Part shown: piece after piece, positions 17,727-27,195 of the stretch
Numbering within the stretch: the stretch's first letter is position 1
Layout: each line of letters starts with the position of its first letter
Assembly: GCA_012103375.1 (NCBI GenBank)
Contig: WLWX01000001.1
Coordinates: 2,832,492 to 2,896,491, forward strand
DNA from: Paracoccaceae bacterium
GTDB lineage: Bacteria > Pseudomonadota > Alphaproteobacteria > Rhodobacterales > Rhodobacteraceae
Reading direction: 5' to 3'
DNA length: 64,000 nucleotides
The notes under the pieces: generated by a model
Databases searched by the model: none
The model's input: the letters and a program-made list of their open reading frames with translations, nothing else
What the model was told of the DNA's origin: nothing
Program-made: the position numbers and the translations under genes

Positions 17727-18532
17727 CCTATCACCTCGCGCAGGATCGCCATTGCCTCGGCGTGAATTTCGGGGTTCGCCGCCGCAATCGCCCGCCCTCC
17801 GTTATGCGCCGGATTGCCTGCCCAGTCGGTGACGATGCCGCCCGCCGCCTGCACGACCGCAATCGGGGCCTGAATGTCATAGGCGTTCAACTCGGCCTCG
17901 ATCACCAGATCAACGCAGCCCGCCGCCAGCAGGGCATAGCCATAGCAATCCATCCCGTAACGCGTCAGTTGCGCCTGCTTTGAAACCGCATGAAAGGCGC
18001 GCCCTTCCTCGGCCGTACCCACCTCAGGGAAAGTCGTCAGCAACGTCGCCTGCGACAGCGGCTGGGCGGCGCGGGTTTTCAGCGGCCGCAGACCCAGCGG
18101 CCCCTCGTACTCTGCAAGTCCAAAGCCGCCGATGAACCGTTCTCCGACATAGGGTTGGTCAATTACGCCAAGCAGTGGCCCGGTTTCGTCACTTACGGCG
18201 ATCAGCACGCCCCAGGTCGGCGTGCCCGAGATATAGCCGCGCGTGCCGTCAATCGGGTCCAGCACCCAGGTCAGCCCGCTGCTACCTTCGAGGGGGGGGA
18301 ATTCTTCGCCGATCACCCCGTCATCGGGACGTTCGCGCGCCAAAATCTCGCGCATCGCCGCCTCGGCATCGCGGTCCGCCTTGGTGACCGGGTCAAACCC
18401 GTCCGCCAGCTTGTTTTCAGATAAAAGCCCCGACATCCGGAAGGATGCCAGGGCTTGGTTACGAGCTACTACAGCCAGTTTGTGCGAGACTTCGACCAAC
18501 ATACTCTTGGTCGCCTCAGTTAGTTCGGCCAT
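17723..18532 (-). CDS. Inositol monophosphatase family phosphatase (histidinol-phosphatase-like)
   Basis: Mg2+-dependent Li+-sensitive phosphatase superfamily, 269 residues from MAELTEATKSMLVEVSHKLA. Metal-site motifs: FDPVTKADRDAEAAMREIL (Asp), IGEEFPP (Glu), WVLDPIDGTRGYISGTP (DPIDGT) and, near the C-terminus, NAYDIQAPIAVVQAAGGIVT (the D-x-x-x-x-x-x-x-AGG motif). This pattern resembles HisN-type histidinol phosphatases as much as inositol phosphatases. It precedes and overlaps 8-oxoguanine deaminase. The start at 18532 is preferred to upstream in-frame codons. Confidence 0.85.
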   Translation of the reverse strand: MAELTEATKSMLVEVSHKLAVVARNQALASFRMSGLLSENKLADGFDPVTKADRDAEAAMREILARERPDDGVIGEEFPPLEGSSGLTWVLDPIDGTRGYISGTPTWGVLIAVSDETGPLLGVIDQPYVGERFIGGFGLAEYEGPLGLRPLKTRAAQPLSQATLLTTFPEVGTAEEGRAFHAVSKQAQLTRYGMDCYGYALLAAGCVDLVIEAELNAYDIQAPIAVVQAAGGIVTDWAGNPAHNGGRAIAAANPEIHAEAMAILREVIG

Positions 18533-18604
18533 TCCCGTTTTCCTTAGCGGACAATATTGCCCGCCCGGGATGACCTGACCCGCCATGGCAGGTCAAGCGC
18601 CGTG

Positions 18605-18982
18605 TCACGCGGCGGCGTCACTCAGCACGCGCGCCAGGTCAAACAGGCGGCGGCGTTGGGTTTCGGGGATCGCATAGTACGACCGCACCAGTTCAAGCGC
18701 TTCTTTGTCGACCAGCATATCGCCCTGGGCGGATGCGGCAGCACTTGTTTCGCTGTCTTCGGCACCGTCGAGACCTTCAAAGAAGAAGGCGACCGGCACG
18801 TCCAGCGCTTCGGAGATATCCCAAAGGCGCGATGCGCTAACCCGGTTCATGCCGGTTTCATATTTCTGAATCTGCTGGAACTTGATACCAACGCCTTCGG
18901 CAAGCTGTTGTTGCGTCATACCGATCATCCAACGACGATGGCGAACGCGCTTTCCAACATGGACGTCAACGGGGTGTTTCAT
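18605..18982 (-). CDS. XRE-family transcriptional regulator
   Basis: A protein of 125 residues with an N-terminal helix-turn-helix: GKRVRHRRWMIGMTQQQLAE then GVGIKFQQIQKYETGMNRVS, which fits the common alphaproteobacterial XRE type. The C-terminal half ends with LVRSYYAIPETQRRRLFDLA, a helical segment seen in this group. A 13-bp palindrome 52 nt upstream (19034-19046) could be its own operator. Targets are not evident. Confidence 0.9.
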   Translation of the reverse strand: MKHPVDVHVGKRVRHRRWMIGMTQQQLAEGVGIKFQQIQKYETGMNRVSASRLWDISEALDVPVAFFFEGLDGAEDSETSAAASAQGDMLVDKEALELVRSYYAIPETQRRRLFDLARVLSDAAA

Positions 18983-19033
18983 TTGTCAGTCTCCAATTCA
19001 TTCTGGCTGTCCCTTTCCTCAGCCATCTCGTGT

Positions 19034-19046
19034 AAGTTGCCAACTT
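19034..19046. promoter_or_regulatory. Palindrome upstream of the XRE gene
   Basis: AAGTTGCCAACTT has perfect 6-bp arms around a single C and lies 52 nt upstream of the XRE start. Autoregulation is an inference. Confidence 0.35.
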
Positions 19047-19168
19047 GTACTTTTGGACAGGTCTCTGGTTGTACGAGGGTGTTTTATCGTTTTATTTCCG
19101 TCACTTACGCGAATATGGCGCGACTAACCCAAAACGTCGATTTCAAGGCCATTTTGCCAAATTTGCCG

Positions 19169-19185
19169 GTTGACGTTCCGTCAAC
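19169..19185. promoter_or_regulatory. Palindrome upstream of the quinone oxidoreductase gene
   Basis: GTTGACGTTCCGTCAAC has perfect 7-bp arms and a 3-bp centre, 52 nt before the start at 19237. It contains TTGAC on both strands, so it may overlap a -35 element. Binding by the divergent XRE regulator is not shown; its arms differ from the XRE-proximal palindrome. Confidence 0.4.
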
Positions 19186-19236
19186 GTCAAGCGAACGGCC
19201 CGAACACCCACTCAACCTAAGGGCAAGCGAATCACC

Positions 19237-20226
19237 ATGACGCAACGCAAACAGGCCGTCCCGGATCAAATCCGGGCATTCCAGGTGTCCCGTCACGATG
19301 CCGATCCGGCGCTGGCCCGCATTCCAACCCCGGCCCCTGCACAGGGCGAGGTTCTGATCCGCATTCACGCCTGCGCGCTCAACTTTGCCGATTTGCTGAT
19401 GGCGAAAGGCAGCTATCAGGAAAAACCGCCCCTGCCCTTCACGCTGGGAATGGAGGTTGCGGGCGACGTGATCGCACTTGGCCCAGACACCAAAGGCCCG
19501 CCGGTCGGAAGCCGGGTTGCGGTTTTCGGCGGATATGGCGGCCTGGCCGAGGCAGGCGTATTCGCGGCCGAACGTGCCGTCCCCTTGCCCCACGACATGA
19601 GCTATGTGGATGCAGCCGCATTTCTTGTGGCCTATGGCACCAGCCACGTTGCCCTGACCCACAAGGCACGGCTGAGGCCGGGCGAGACGCTGCTGGTCCT
19701 GGGTGCCGCCGGCGGCGTTGGTTTGACCGCCGTTGAGATCGGCAAACTGATGGGGGCACGGGTGATCGCCGTGGCGTGCGGCGCCGAGAAGCTGAAGGTC
19801 GCACAGGCCGCCGGGGCCGACCACCTGATTGACGCGGGCGACGATCTGCGTGCGGCGGTGAAATCGCTGGGCGGCGCGGATGTGGTCTATGATCCGGTGG
19901 GCGGTGAGTTGTTCGACGCCGCCTTGCGCACCCTCAACCCCGACGGGCGCATTCTGCCGCTTGGCTTTGCCAGTGGCACGGTTCCGCAGATCCCGGCGAA
20001 TATCCTGCTGGTCAAGAACATCTCGGTTCTGGGACTGTATTGGGGCGGTTATGCGAAGACCAACCCCAAGGTGATCACCGACAGCCTGTCACAGCTGTTC
20101 GACTGGTACGCTCAGGGCGATCTGAAGCCGCATGTCAGCCACGTGCTGGAGTTGGAACGCGCCGCCGAAGGGCTTGAACTGCTGCGCAGCCGCACATCGA
20201 CCGGCAAGGTCGTCATTACCACCTGA
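19237..20226 (+). CDS. NADPH:quinone oxidoreductase, zinc-independent MDR family
   Basis: Medium-chain reductase of 329 residues. The N-terminal catalytic domain has IHACALNFADLLMAKGSYQE and LPFTLGMEVAGDV. The Rossmann domain shows VLGAAGGVGLTAVEIGKLMG, and DVVYDPVGGELFDAALRTLN follows. The C-terminus contains SHVLELERAAEGLELLRSRT, the usual MDR end. No zinc-binding Cys cluster is present, in keeping with quinone or enone reductases. It is divergent from the XRE regulator; its substrate is not predictable. Confidence 0.9.
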   Translation: MTQRKQAVPDQIRAFQVSRHDADPALARIPTPAPAQGEVLIRIHACALNFADLLMAKGSYQEKPPLPFTLGMEVAGDVIALGPDTKGPPVGSRVAVFGGYGGLAEAGVFAAERAVPLPHDMSYVDAAAFLVAYGTSHVALTHKARLRPGETLLVLGAAGGVGLTAVEIGKLMGARVIAVACGAEKLKVAQAAGADHLIDAGDDLRAAVKSLGGADVVYDPVGGELFDAALRTLNPDGRILPLGFASGTVPQIPANILLVKNISVLGLYWGGYAKTNPKVITDSLSQLFDWYAQGDLKPHVSHVLELERAAEGLELLRSRTSTGKVVITT

Positions 20227-20310
20227 GCGTCCGGATCCGATGGCTTCGGTTGTGCCCGCCGCCCCCGCACCGTGACCGTTCACGCCGAACAGCCGCCGCT
20301 CAACCGCCCG

Positions 20311-21432
20311 CTATAACGCCGCCAGCAACGCGGCGACCCGTTCCAGCCCCAGCCCCAGATTCACGCCAGCGCCCCCACCAACCCCCAGCCGGATGTGCTG
20401 TGGCTGGTCATAGGCGCTGCCCGGCAGCAGGAAGGTGCGGAAAGGATCCGCCAGCAGGCGCTTGGCGAATTCATCCCCGTCGATGTCGGCGTGCAGTCGC
20501 GCCAGACCGATCAGCCCCGCCTCGGGGCGGACCCAGGACAGCTGCGGCTGATCCGCCACGAATGCGTCCAGAGTTTCCAGATTGGCCCGCCCATCCTTGC
20601 GCGCCGCCGCCATCGCGGCGCCGTATCGCCCGGGGCGCAGGGCAATCTCGGCAATCGCCTCTCCCATGATGTTCATGATCTCGCTGGAATTCTCGCGCCG
20701 GATGACAGCATCCATCACCAGCCCCGGATCAGGACAGATCAGCCAGCCGGTGCGCAGCCCCTGCAATCCCAGCGCTTTGGAGACGCTGCCCGTGGTGATC
20801 CCGCGTTCGTACATGCCCGCGATCGACGGCGCGCGCGAACCGGTCCATTCCAGACCTGCGTAAACCTCATCCACGATCAGCCAGGCGCCGACACGCCGGG
20901 CCACGTCGACAATCTGCACCAATGCGTCCCGGTCCAGCATCCGCCCTGTCGGATTGTTCGGATTGGTCAGAAAGATCAGCCGCGTGCGTTCGGTTACCGC
21001 GGCCGCGAACGCCTGCATCGGAAACGCCCATTGATCTTCTTCCCGCCGGGTCACGGTCCGGATCGTCGCACCCAGCGATTTCGCCAGAACCTCGGCCTGC
21101 GGCCAGCCGGGTTTCTCGATGACGATCTCATCTCCCTGCTGCATCAGTTGCATGATCGCCAGATAATTGGCCTCAGCCGCGCCTGCAGTGATCAGCACAT
21201 CATCGGGCGCGCAGAGGTCCGCCAGCCCGGCCTCGCGCAGCACATGGCCGCGCAGTTCCGGCAGGCCCCGGAACGCGCGCTGGTTCCAATCCAGCGACAA
21301 CTCCGGATCAAGATCATCCAGAAAATCCCCAAGCCGGGGCGATTGCGACAGCGATAACCCGACGACGGCCTCAGGCGCGGCCTCGGTGGTTTCCAGCAGA
21401 TACTGGAACAGCGTGTGAATCTTGACTTTCAT
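20311..21432 (-). CDS. PLP-dependent aminotransferase, class I/II
   Basis: Fold-type I aminotransferase of 373 residues from MKVKIHTLFQYLLETTEAAP. Motifs: ITAGAAEANYLAIMQLM, FLTNPNNPTGRMLD (substrate-binding NNPTG), WLIVDEVYAGLEW (PLP-binding Asp/Tyr) and TGSVSKALGLQGLRTGWLIC with the Schiff-base Lys in SxxK. The open frame extends far upstream, but the start at 21432 is the first that avoids the divergent hydrolase gene. The amino donor is unknown. Confidence 0.88.
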   Translation of the reverse strand: MKVKIHTLFQYLLETTEAAPEAVVGLSLSQSPRLGDFLDDLDPELSLDWNQRAFRGLPELRGHVLREAGLADLCAPDDVLITAGAAEANYLAIMQLMQQGDEIVIEKPGWPQAEVLAKSLGATIRTVTRREEDQWAFPMQAFAAAVTERTRLIFLTNPNNPTGRMLDRDALVQIVDVARRVGAWLIVDEVYAGLEWTGSRAPSIAGMYERGITTGSVSKALGLQGLRTGWLICPDPGLVMDAVIRRENSSEIMNIMGEAIAEIALRPGRYGAAMAAARKDGRANLETLDAFVADQPQLSWVRPEAGLIGLARLHADIDGDEFAKRLLADPFRTFLLPGSAYDQPQHIRLGVGGGAGVNLGLGLERVAALLAAL

Positions 21433-21468
21433 GCCTGTCCCACGATTGTTCTTGCGGGGGGACGCTAT

Positions 21469-22227
21469 ATGGCCAGCGCAGACTACGTAAAGGGGCGGCC
21501 CGTCGCGCTGCATGTGCTGGACTATGGGTTGTTCCGGGTGCACGCCAACGGGCGGATCATCGGTATCTGCGGTTTTCTGATCGAAACAGACGCGGATGAA
21601 ACCATCCTGATCGACACCGGATTTCCGGAAAAATACGCTAAGGATGTTCAGGCCGCCTCGGCCGAAGATCTGCTGGGCGGGTTTGGAGAGGTTCTGACCA
21701 TGACCCACGACAACCTGCCCAAGGCGCAATTGGCGCGCGCCGGGCGGGATGTGTCGGACGTCGATCTGCTGATCATGACGCATACCCATATCGACCACGT
21801 CGGCGGCATCGCCGATTTCCCACAAGCGCCAATCCTGATCGCAGCGGCGGAACGGGCGCTTGACAAACCGCTATACTGGGGGCCGATCCAACCCATCGAC
21901 TGGCCTGATCGCAAATACTTGCTGATCCACGAAGACACCCGCATCGGCCCCGGCCTGCGGGTCTTGCTGGTGCCGGGCCACGCACCCGGGCAACTGGCGC
22001 TGCTGGTGGAACTGCCGGAAACCGGGCCTGTCCTGATCGTCAGTGACGCAATCTCGCACCCTGCCGAAATTGACGAGGCGTTCGCCGGGTCCTGGGATGA
22101 AGAACGCGCAATTGCCAGCGGCGCGCGCCTGATGGCACTGGCCGAAGAAATCGGCGCGCTGGTGATCTATGGTCACAGCCCGGACCAATGGCCCGGATTG
22201 AAGAAGACGCCCGAGTATTTTGCCTGA
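21469..22227 (+). CDS. Metallo-beta-lactamase-fold hydrolase, N-acyl-homoserine lactonase-like
   Basis: A protein of 252 residues with the zinc motif LLIMTHTHIDHVGGIADFPQ (HxHxDH), a later His in LVPGHAPGQLALLVELP, an Asp in LIVSDAISHP and a terminal His in VIYGHSPDQW. This arrangement fits the AiiA/AttM-like lactonase branch, but the fold covers many hydrolases. A GGGGGGA ribosome site lies before the ATG at 21469, which is preferred over 21415. It is divergent from the aminotransferase. Confidence 0.75.
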   Translation: MASADYVKGRPVALHVLDYGLFRVHANGRIIGICGFLIETDADETILIDTGFPEKYAKDVQAASAEDLLGGFGEVLTMTHDNLPKAQLARAGRDVSDVDLLIMTHTHIDHVGGIADFPQAPILIAAAERALDKPLYWGPIQPIDWPDRKYLLIHEDTRIGPGLRVLLVPGHAPGQLALLVELPETGPVLIVSDAISHPAEIDEAFAGSWDEERAIASGARLMALAEEIGALVIYGHSPDQWPGLKKTPEYFA

Positions 22228-22414
22228 AGACGAACATCCGCGCTTGGCAGGACGCGCGCCGGACCGGCGGGCAGGCCATGGCTTCGCACCGACCCGTCTG
22301 CGTGGGCACTGGCCCGTGTCAGGCATGTCGGAACCGTGATGTGACGCGCCGATTTGGGTTGCGCACCGATCGCGTTCTGGGGCTTCTATCGCATCAGCAA
22401 CTGGCGGAGGCATC

Positions 22415-23887
22415 ATGCGCGCGCAACCAAAGGCATCTCACTGGATTGGCGGCCCTGTCGAGGATTCCGTCGGGCCAGCGATTGAAAGCATATATCCGGC
22501 CTCGGGCGAGGTGATCGCCCGTATTCACGGCGCCACACCCGCTGTGGTCGAACAGGCGGTCACCGCCGCGCGTGCGGCGCAACCGGGATGGGCGGCACTG
22601 TCGGGGGCCGAACGCGGCGCGGTGCTTCAGCGCGCGGCCGCCATCCTGCGGGATCGCAACCGGGATCTGAGCGAGCTTGAAACCCTCGACACCGGCAAAG
22701 CGTTGCAGGAAACGCTGGTCGCCGATGCCGCCAGCGGGGCCGAGGCGATGGATTATTTCGGTGCGCTGGCCTTTGATCTGACTGGTGAGGCGATGGAGTT
22801 CGGTTCGCCCGCAGGCGGCAGTTTCGCCTATACAAGGCGCGAACCGCTGGGCATCTGCGTCGGCATCGGGGCCTGGAACTACCCGATCCAGATCGCCTGT
22901 TGGAAAGCGGCCCCGGCCCTGGCCGCAGGCAATGCAATGATCTTCAAGCCGAGTGAGACGACACCGCTCAGCGCGCTGAAACTGGCCGAAATCCTGTCCG
23001 AGGCCGGGTTGCCCGACGGGATTTTCAACGTCGTGCAGGGCGCGGGCGATGTTGGCGCCGCGCTGTCCGGGCATCCGGGGATCGACAAGGTCAGCCTCAC
23101 CGGATCGACCGGCAGCGGGGCCAAGGCGATGGGCTCGGCGGCGGCGAATGTGACGCCGGTGACGCTGGAACTGGGCGGGAAATCCCCGCTGATCGTGTTC
23201 GATGACGCCGATCTGGACGCAGCTGTCGGCGGGGCGATGCTGGGCAACTTCTACTCCACAGGGCAGATTTGTTCGAACGGCACGCGCGTGTTTGTTCAGC
23301 GCGGCGCGCTCGACAGTTTCCTGGAACGATTGCACGCCCGCACCGGAAACATCGTACTGGGCAATCCAATGGACGAGGCGACGCATCTGGGCCCGCTGGT
23401 TTCGCGCGCCCAATATGACCGGGTGCTGGGCTATATCGACACCGGCAAGGCCGAGGGCGCGCGCCTGGTGGCCGGTGGAAGCGCGGCAGACGTGGCCACA
23501 ATGCCCGACGGGCTGTTCGTGCAACCCACCGTCTTCGCAGACGTAACCGATGACATGGTCATCGCGCGCGAGGAAATCTTCGGCCCCGTCATGTCCGTGC
23601 TGACGTTTGAAGACGAGGCCGAGGTCATCACCCGCGCCAACGACACCGAAACCGGCCTGGCCGCCGGGGTCTTCACCCGCGACATCCAGCGCGCGCATCG
23701 GGTGATCGCGGCACTCGACGCCGGGACCTGCTGGATCAACACCTATAACCTGACCCCCGCAGGCCTGCCGTTCGGGGGCGTCAAACGCTCGGGCTTTGGG
23801 CGCGAAAACGCCCGCGCGGCGTTTGACAGCGTGACGCGGATCAAGTCGGTATACGTCGAAATGGGCGGGGTCGACTCGCCGTATTAG
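22415..23887 (+). CDS. betB: Betaine-aldehyde-type aldehyde dehydrogenase
   Basis: NAD(P)-dependent aldehyde dehydrogenase, 490 residues. Motifs: [20 protein letters not shown] (coenzyme and Asn site), [52 protein letters not shown] (catalytic Glu) and [20 protein letters not shown] (catalytic Cys), with [17 protein letters not shown] at the C-terminus. It is closest to BetB-type enzymes acting on trimethylammonium aldehydes. The acyl-CoA dehydrogenase and CaiD-like genes that follow suggest 4-trimethylaminobutyraldehyde as an alternative substrate to betaine aldehyde. GGAGG precedes the ATG. Confidence 0.85.
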   Translation: MRAQPKASHWIGGPVEDSVGPAIESIYPASGEVIARIHGATPAVVEQAVTAARAAQPGWAALSGAERGAVLQRAAAILRDRNRDLSELETLDTGKALQETLVADAASGAEAMDYFGALAFDLTGEAMEFGSPAGGSFAYTRREPLGICVGIGAWNYPIQIACWKAAPALAAGNAMIFKPSETTPLSALKLAEILSEAGLPDGIFNVVQGAGDVGAALSGHPGIDKVSLTGSTGSGAKAMGSAAANVTPVTLELGGKSPLIVFDDADLDAAVGGAMLGNFYSTGQICSNGTRVFVQRGALDSFLERLHARTGNIVLGNPMDEATHLGPLVSRAQYDRVLGYIDTGKAEGARLVAGGSAADVATMPDGLFVQPTVFADVTDDMVIAREEIFGPVMSVLTFEDEAEVITRANDTETGLAAGVFTRDIQRAHRVIAALDAGTCWINTYNLTPAGLPFGGVKRSGFGRENARAAFDSVTRIKSVYVEMGGVDSPY

Positions 23888-23896
23888 GGGCCGCAT

Positions 23897-25054
23897 ATGG
23901 ATTTCGCCCGCACCGAAGAACAGCAGATGCTGTGGAACACCGCCCGCACCTTCATGGAGCGGGAACTGCTGCCCCACGAAGACGCAGTCGAAGCCGCCGA
24001 CGACCTGCCGCGCGAGCTGGAGCTGCGCGGCAAGGCGATCGAGCTCGGCCTGCACGCCTGCAACATGCCCGAAAGCGTCGGCGGGCCGGGGCTTGGCGCG
24101 GTCGAGGTGACGCTGATCGAACAGGCGCTGGGGCACGCGAGCCTCGCACTCGCCGAATGCGTCCGCCGCCCCTGCAACCTGCTGGCGGCGTGTGAAGGCG
24201 AACAGGTCGCCCATTTCCTTGAACCGGCGATGTCGGGCGAAAAACGCGACTGCGTGGCGATGACGGAACCGGATGCGGGCAGTGACCTGAAGGGGATGAA
24301 AACGCGAGCGGTGCGCGATGGCAGCGACTGGCAGATCTCTGGCACCAAGCATTTCATCTCCAACGCGGATCGCTCCGAATTCGTGGTGCTGTTTGCCGCC
24401 ACGGGAGAGGATGAGACACCGCGCGGCAAACGCAAACGCATCTCCTGCTTCCTGGTCGATCTCGACCTGCCGGGGGTCGAGGTTGCGCCGGGCTACAAGC
24501 AAGTCGGCATGCGCGGATATTCCAACAATATCATCCGGTTCGACGGCGCACGCGTGCCCGGCTGGTGCATGGTCGGCGGCGAAGGCGAAGGCTTCGACGT
24601 GGTCAACCGCTGGCTGGGGCCGGGGCGATTGACCGTCGCCGCAACGGCGCAGGCGCGCGCACAGCGGGCGTTTGACTTCGCGCTCGACTGGGCCGCGAAC
24701 CGCGAACAATTCGGCCAGAAGATCGGCAAGTTTCAGGGCGTGTCGTTCCCACTGGCCGACATGGCAACAGACCTCAGGATGGGGGACCTCCTTCTGATGC
24801 ACACCGCCTGGCGCATTGATCAGAACCATCCAGAGGCCGATCAGGATTGCGCCATGGCCAAGGTGTTCTGCACCGAAATGCTGGGCCGCGTGGCCGATCA
24901 GGCAATCCAGACCTGCGGCGGCATGGGCCTGATGGCCGACCTGCCGCTAGAGCGCATCTGGCGTGACGCGCGGGTCGAACGGATCTGGGAAGGAACCTCG
25001 GAAATTCAACGCCATATCATCAGCCGCGGCCTGCTGCGCCCCCTCGGCGCATGA
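23897..25054 (+). CDS. Acyl-CoA dehydrogenase (possible gamma-butyrobetainyl-CoA type)
   Basis: FAD-dependent acyl-CoA dehydrogenase of 385 residues: an N-terminal helical domain, then [20 protein letters not shown] and [20 protein letters not shown] (flavin-binding strands), and a C-terminal helical domain with [40 protein letters not shown] and [20 protein letters not shown], the conserved FAD/adenine region. It starts 9 nt after betB and overlaps the next gene by 4 nt, so it is in one operon. The substrate is inferred from neighbours. Confidence 0.88.
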   Translation: MDFARTEEQQMLWNTARTFMERELLPHEDAVEAADDLPRELELRGKAIELGLHACNMPESVGGPGLGAVEVTLIEQALGHASLALAECVRRPCNLLAACEGEQVAHFLEPAMSGEKRDCVAMTEPDAGSDLKGMKTRAVRDGSDWQISGTKHFISNADRSEFVVLFAATGEDETPRGKRKRISCFLVDLDLPGVEVAPGYKQVGMRGYSNNIIRFDGARVPGWCMVGGEGEGFDVVNRWLGPGRLTVAATAQARAQRAFDFALDWAANREQFGQKIGKFQGVSFPLADMATDLRMGDLLLMHTAWRIDQNHPEADQDCAMAKVFCTEMLGRVADQAIQTCGGMGLMADLPLERIWRDARVERIWEGTSEIQRHIISRGLLRPLGA

Positions 25055-26193
25055 GTTTCAGTACCCTGACTGCCGGGCTAATCGCCGCTGTTGCGGGGTG
25101 GTTTTCGACCTTCGCGCTGATCCTTCAGGCGATGCGGGCAATGGGTGCCAGCGACGCGCAGGCCGCCGCCGCGCTGATGGCGGTGACGGTTGCGATGGGG
25201 CTGGGCGGGATCGCCTTGTCACTGGTGACCCGGATGCCTGTCAGCGTTGCATGGTCCACGCCCGGTGCCGCCTTGCTGGTCGCCACAACAATGCCCGAAG
25301 GCGGGTTTCGCGTGGCCATCGGTGCTTTCGTGCTGACCGGAGGTCTGATCATCGCGGCCAGCCTGATCCCTGTGCTGGCGCGCGCGGTCGCGGCGATCCC
25401 TGTTGCGCTGGCCCAGGCGATGCTGGCCGGTGTCCTGCTGCCGCTGTGTCTGGTTCCGGTGCAGGCGCTGGTGGATGTGCCCGCCTATGGGTTTCCGATC
25501 CTGCTGGCATGGTTTCTGGTCTCTCGCCTGTCGCGGATTGCCGCCGCGCCGGCTGCGGTTGCGGTGGCCGCAGGCCTGATCGCTTGGCGCGCCGATCTGT
25601 CCCTGCTTGCCGGACAGCCGATCCTCAGCACGCCGTTGCTGGTGATGCCCGAATTCACCACGACTTCGCTGGCCATCGCGCTGCCGCTGTTTGTGGTCAC
25701 CATGGTATCGCAGAACATTCCTGGCATCGCCGTCCTGCGCAGCTTCGACTATGACCCTGCGACCCGCCCGATTGTTGCCGCCACCGGCGGGCTGAGCATC
25801 CTGTCCGCCCCGTTTGGCGCGATAACAACCAACCTGGCCGCGATCACGGCCGCGATATGCGCCAGCCCGGATTCCCACCCGGATCCGGCGCGGCGGTACT
25901 GGTCGGCGGTCTGGGCGGGCGGGTTCTATATACTGTTCGGGATCTGCGCCGCCGGGGCGGTCGGCTTTGCGGGGCTTGCCCCGGCCATTGTGCTTGGGGC
26001 GGTGGCCGGATTGGCCCTGATCGGCGCGCTCAGCGCGTCAGCCGCTGGTGCGCTTGGCGATCCTGACCTGCGCGAAGCGGCGATTGTGACCTTCCTGTTT
26101 GCCGCCTCTGGTGTCACGATACTGGGGATCAGCGGTGCGTTCTGGGGGTTGTTGGCCGGACTGGGCCGTTCACGGGCTGAAGCGGAGGGCAGG
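25051..26193 (+). CDS. BenE/benzoate-carrier-type membrane transporter, reading without a stop into the next gene
   Basis: A 381-codon hydrophobic protein with about 11-12 membrane helices. [20 protein letters not shown] and [20 protein letters not shown] are the conserved nucleobase/benzoate-carrier signatures (BenE family). It overlaps the acyl-CoA dehydrogenase by ATGA. There is no stop codon before the CaiD-like start at 26194; the frame passes straight through [12 protein letters not shown] fused protein of up to 651 codons (to 27006) is therefore encoded, although GGAGG just before 26194 suggests separate initiation. The transported solute is not known. Confidence 0.75.
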
Positions 26194-27195
26194 ATGAGCG
26201 TCACGACCGAACGATTGGACCGGGTGTTCCGCATCACGCTGGACCGTCCCAAGGCGAACGCGATTGATGCTGCAACGTCACAGGCGCTCGGCGCGGCGTT
26301 TCAGGAGTTGCAGGACGACCCGGGCCTGTCGGTCGGGATCATCTCGGGCGGGCAAGGGCGGTTCTTCAGCGCGGGCTGGGATCTGAAAGCAGCGGCAGAG
26401 GGCGAGGCGCCGGACGCCGACCAGGGCGTCGGCGGCTTCGCAGGCCTCACCGAATTCTGGGGCCTGACCAAACCTGTCGTCGCCGAGGTCAACGGCCTCG
26501 CACTTGGTGGTGGCTTCGAACTGGCGCTGGCTGCAGACATGATCGTTGCGGCGGACACCGCGGAGTTTGCGCTGCCCGAGGCGACGCTCGGCATCGTTGC
26601 CGACGCGGGCGGGGTGATCCGCCTGCCACGACGCCTGCCTGGCGCCATCGCGATGGAGATGATGATGACCGGACGCCGCGCCAATGCCGAGGAATTGGCG
26701 CGCTGGGGATTGGTGAACCAGGTGGTGCCGCTGGACCAGTTGCCACACGTTTCGCATACACTTTGCCGACGCATTGCCGTCAGCGCGCCGCTGTCGCTTC
26801 AGGCCATTAAGGAAATGGATCGCGCCTCGGAAGGGCTGTCCGTTCAGGACGCCTATTCCGCCACCCGCGACGGCTCGCTCACGGCCGATTGTGTTGAAAA
26901 ACTCCGAAATCAGAGCGTCGCGGATTTCTTGCGAAAACCTATGAAGCGAAATAGTCGGAAAGCTTTGACCACGAGACAGCGCATGGCTGCGCGTGAGCGC
27001 ATGTAGGCGATTTGGGCCGACCCCCGCGCCAAAAATTTAGGATCGGGCTGCATGGAAAGAAAAATCATCGTTCAGGCCCTAAAACGGAGTTTTTCAACAC
27101 AATCGGCCTATTCCGGCATTTACGACAGCGCCGACGCCGCCGAAGGCATGGCCGCTTTGGCCGAAAAACGCGCGCCGAATTGGAGCGGAAAATGA
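26194..27195 (+). pseudogene. CaiD-like enoyl-CoA hydratase interrupted by MITE copy C
   Basis: Crotonase-fold protein resembling carnitinyl-CoA dehydratase. Visible motifs: [40 protein letters not shown] (oxyanion hole), [20 protein letters not shown] and [20 protein letters not shown]. The MITE (26887-27104) follows codon SLTA. The displaced tail AYSGIYDSADAAEGMAALAE and on to NWSGK continues after it, stopping at 27193-27195. The surviving frame instead ends inside the MITE, replacing the last 28 residues by 39 unrelated ones. A ribosome site GGAGG precedes 26194. Activity is doubtful but not excluded. Confidence 0.85.
26887..27104 (+). mobile_element. 218-bp MITE, copy C
   Basis: Identical to copies A, D and E. 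It is flanked by GGCC at 26883-26886 and 27105-27108, a perfect 4-bp target duplication. Excision with one GGCC restores the CaiD-like reading frame exactly. Confidence 0.95.

Noticed and set aside
18571..18595. Inverted repeat TGACCTG/CAGGTCA as a terminator upstream of the XRE gene end
   Set aside because: No U-run in either direction, and a 7-bp stem is common at this GC content; left unannotated.
21433..21825. A 131-residue N-terminal extension of the aminotransferase
   Set aside because: It lies antisense to the metallo-beta-lactamase gene and shows no protein-like features; MKVKIHTLF fits the family start.
22228..22414. Possible small gene before the aldehyde dehydrogenase
   Set aside because: No frame has a start with a ribosome site and normal codon use; only the GGAGG of the next gene is convincing.
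22394..24829. An 811-codon minus-strand frame opposite the aldehyde and acyl-CoA dehydrogenase genes
   Set aside because: Both plus-strand genes have full family motifs. The antisense product has none and is His/Gln/Arg-biased.
26887..27006. A shared C-terminal peptide ([16 protein letters not shown]) in several open frames as a possible conserved domain
   Set aside because: It is the translation of the MITE and occurs only because frames run into its copies.
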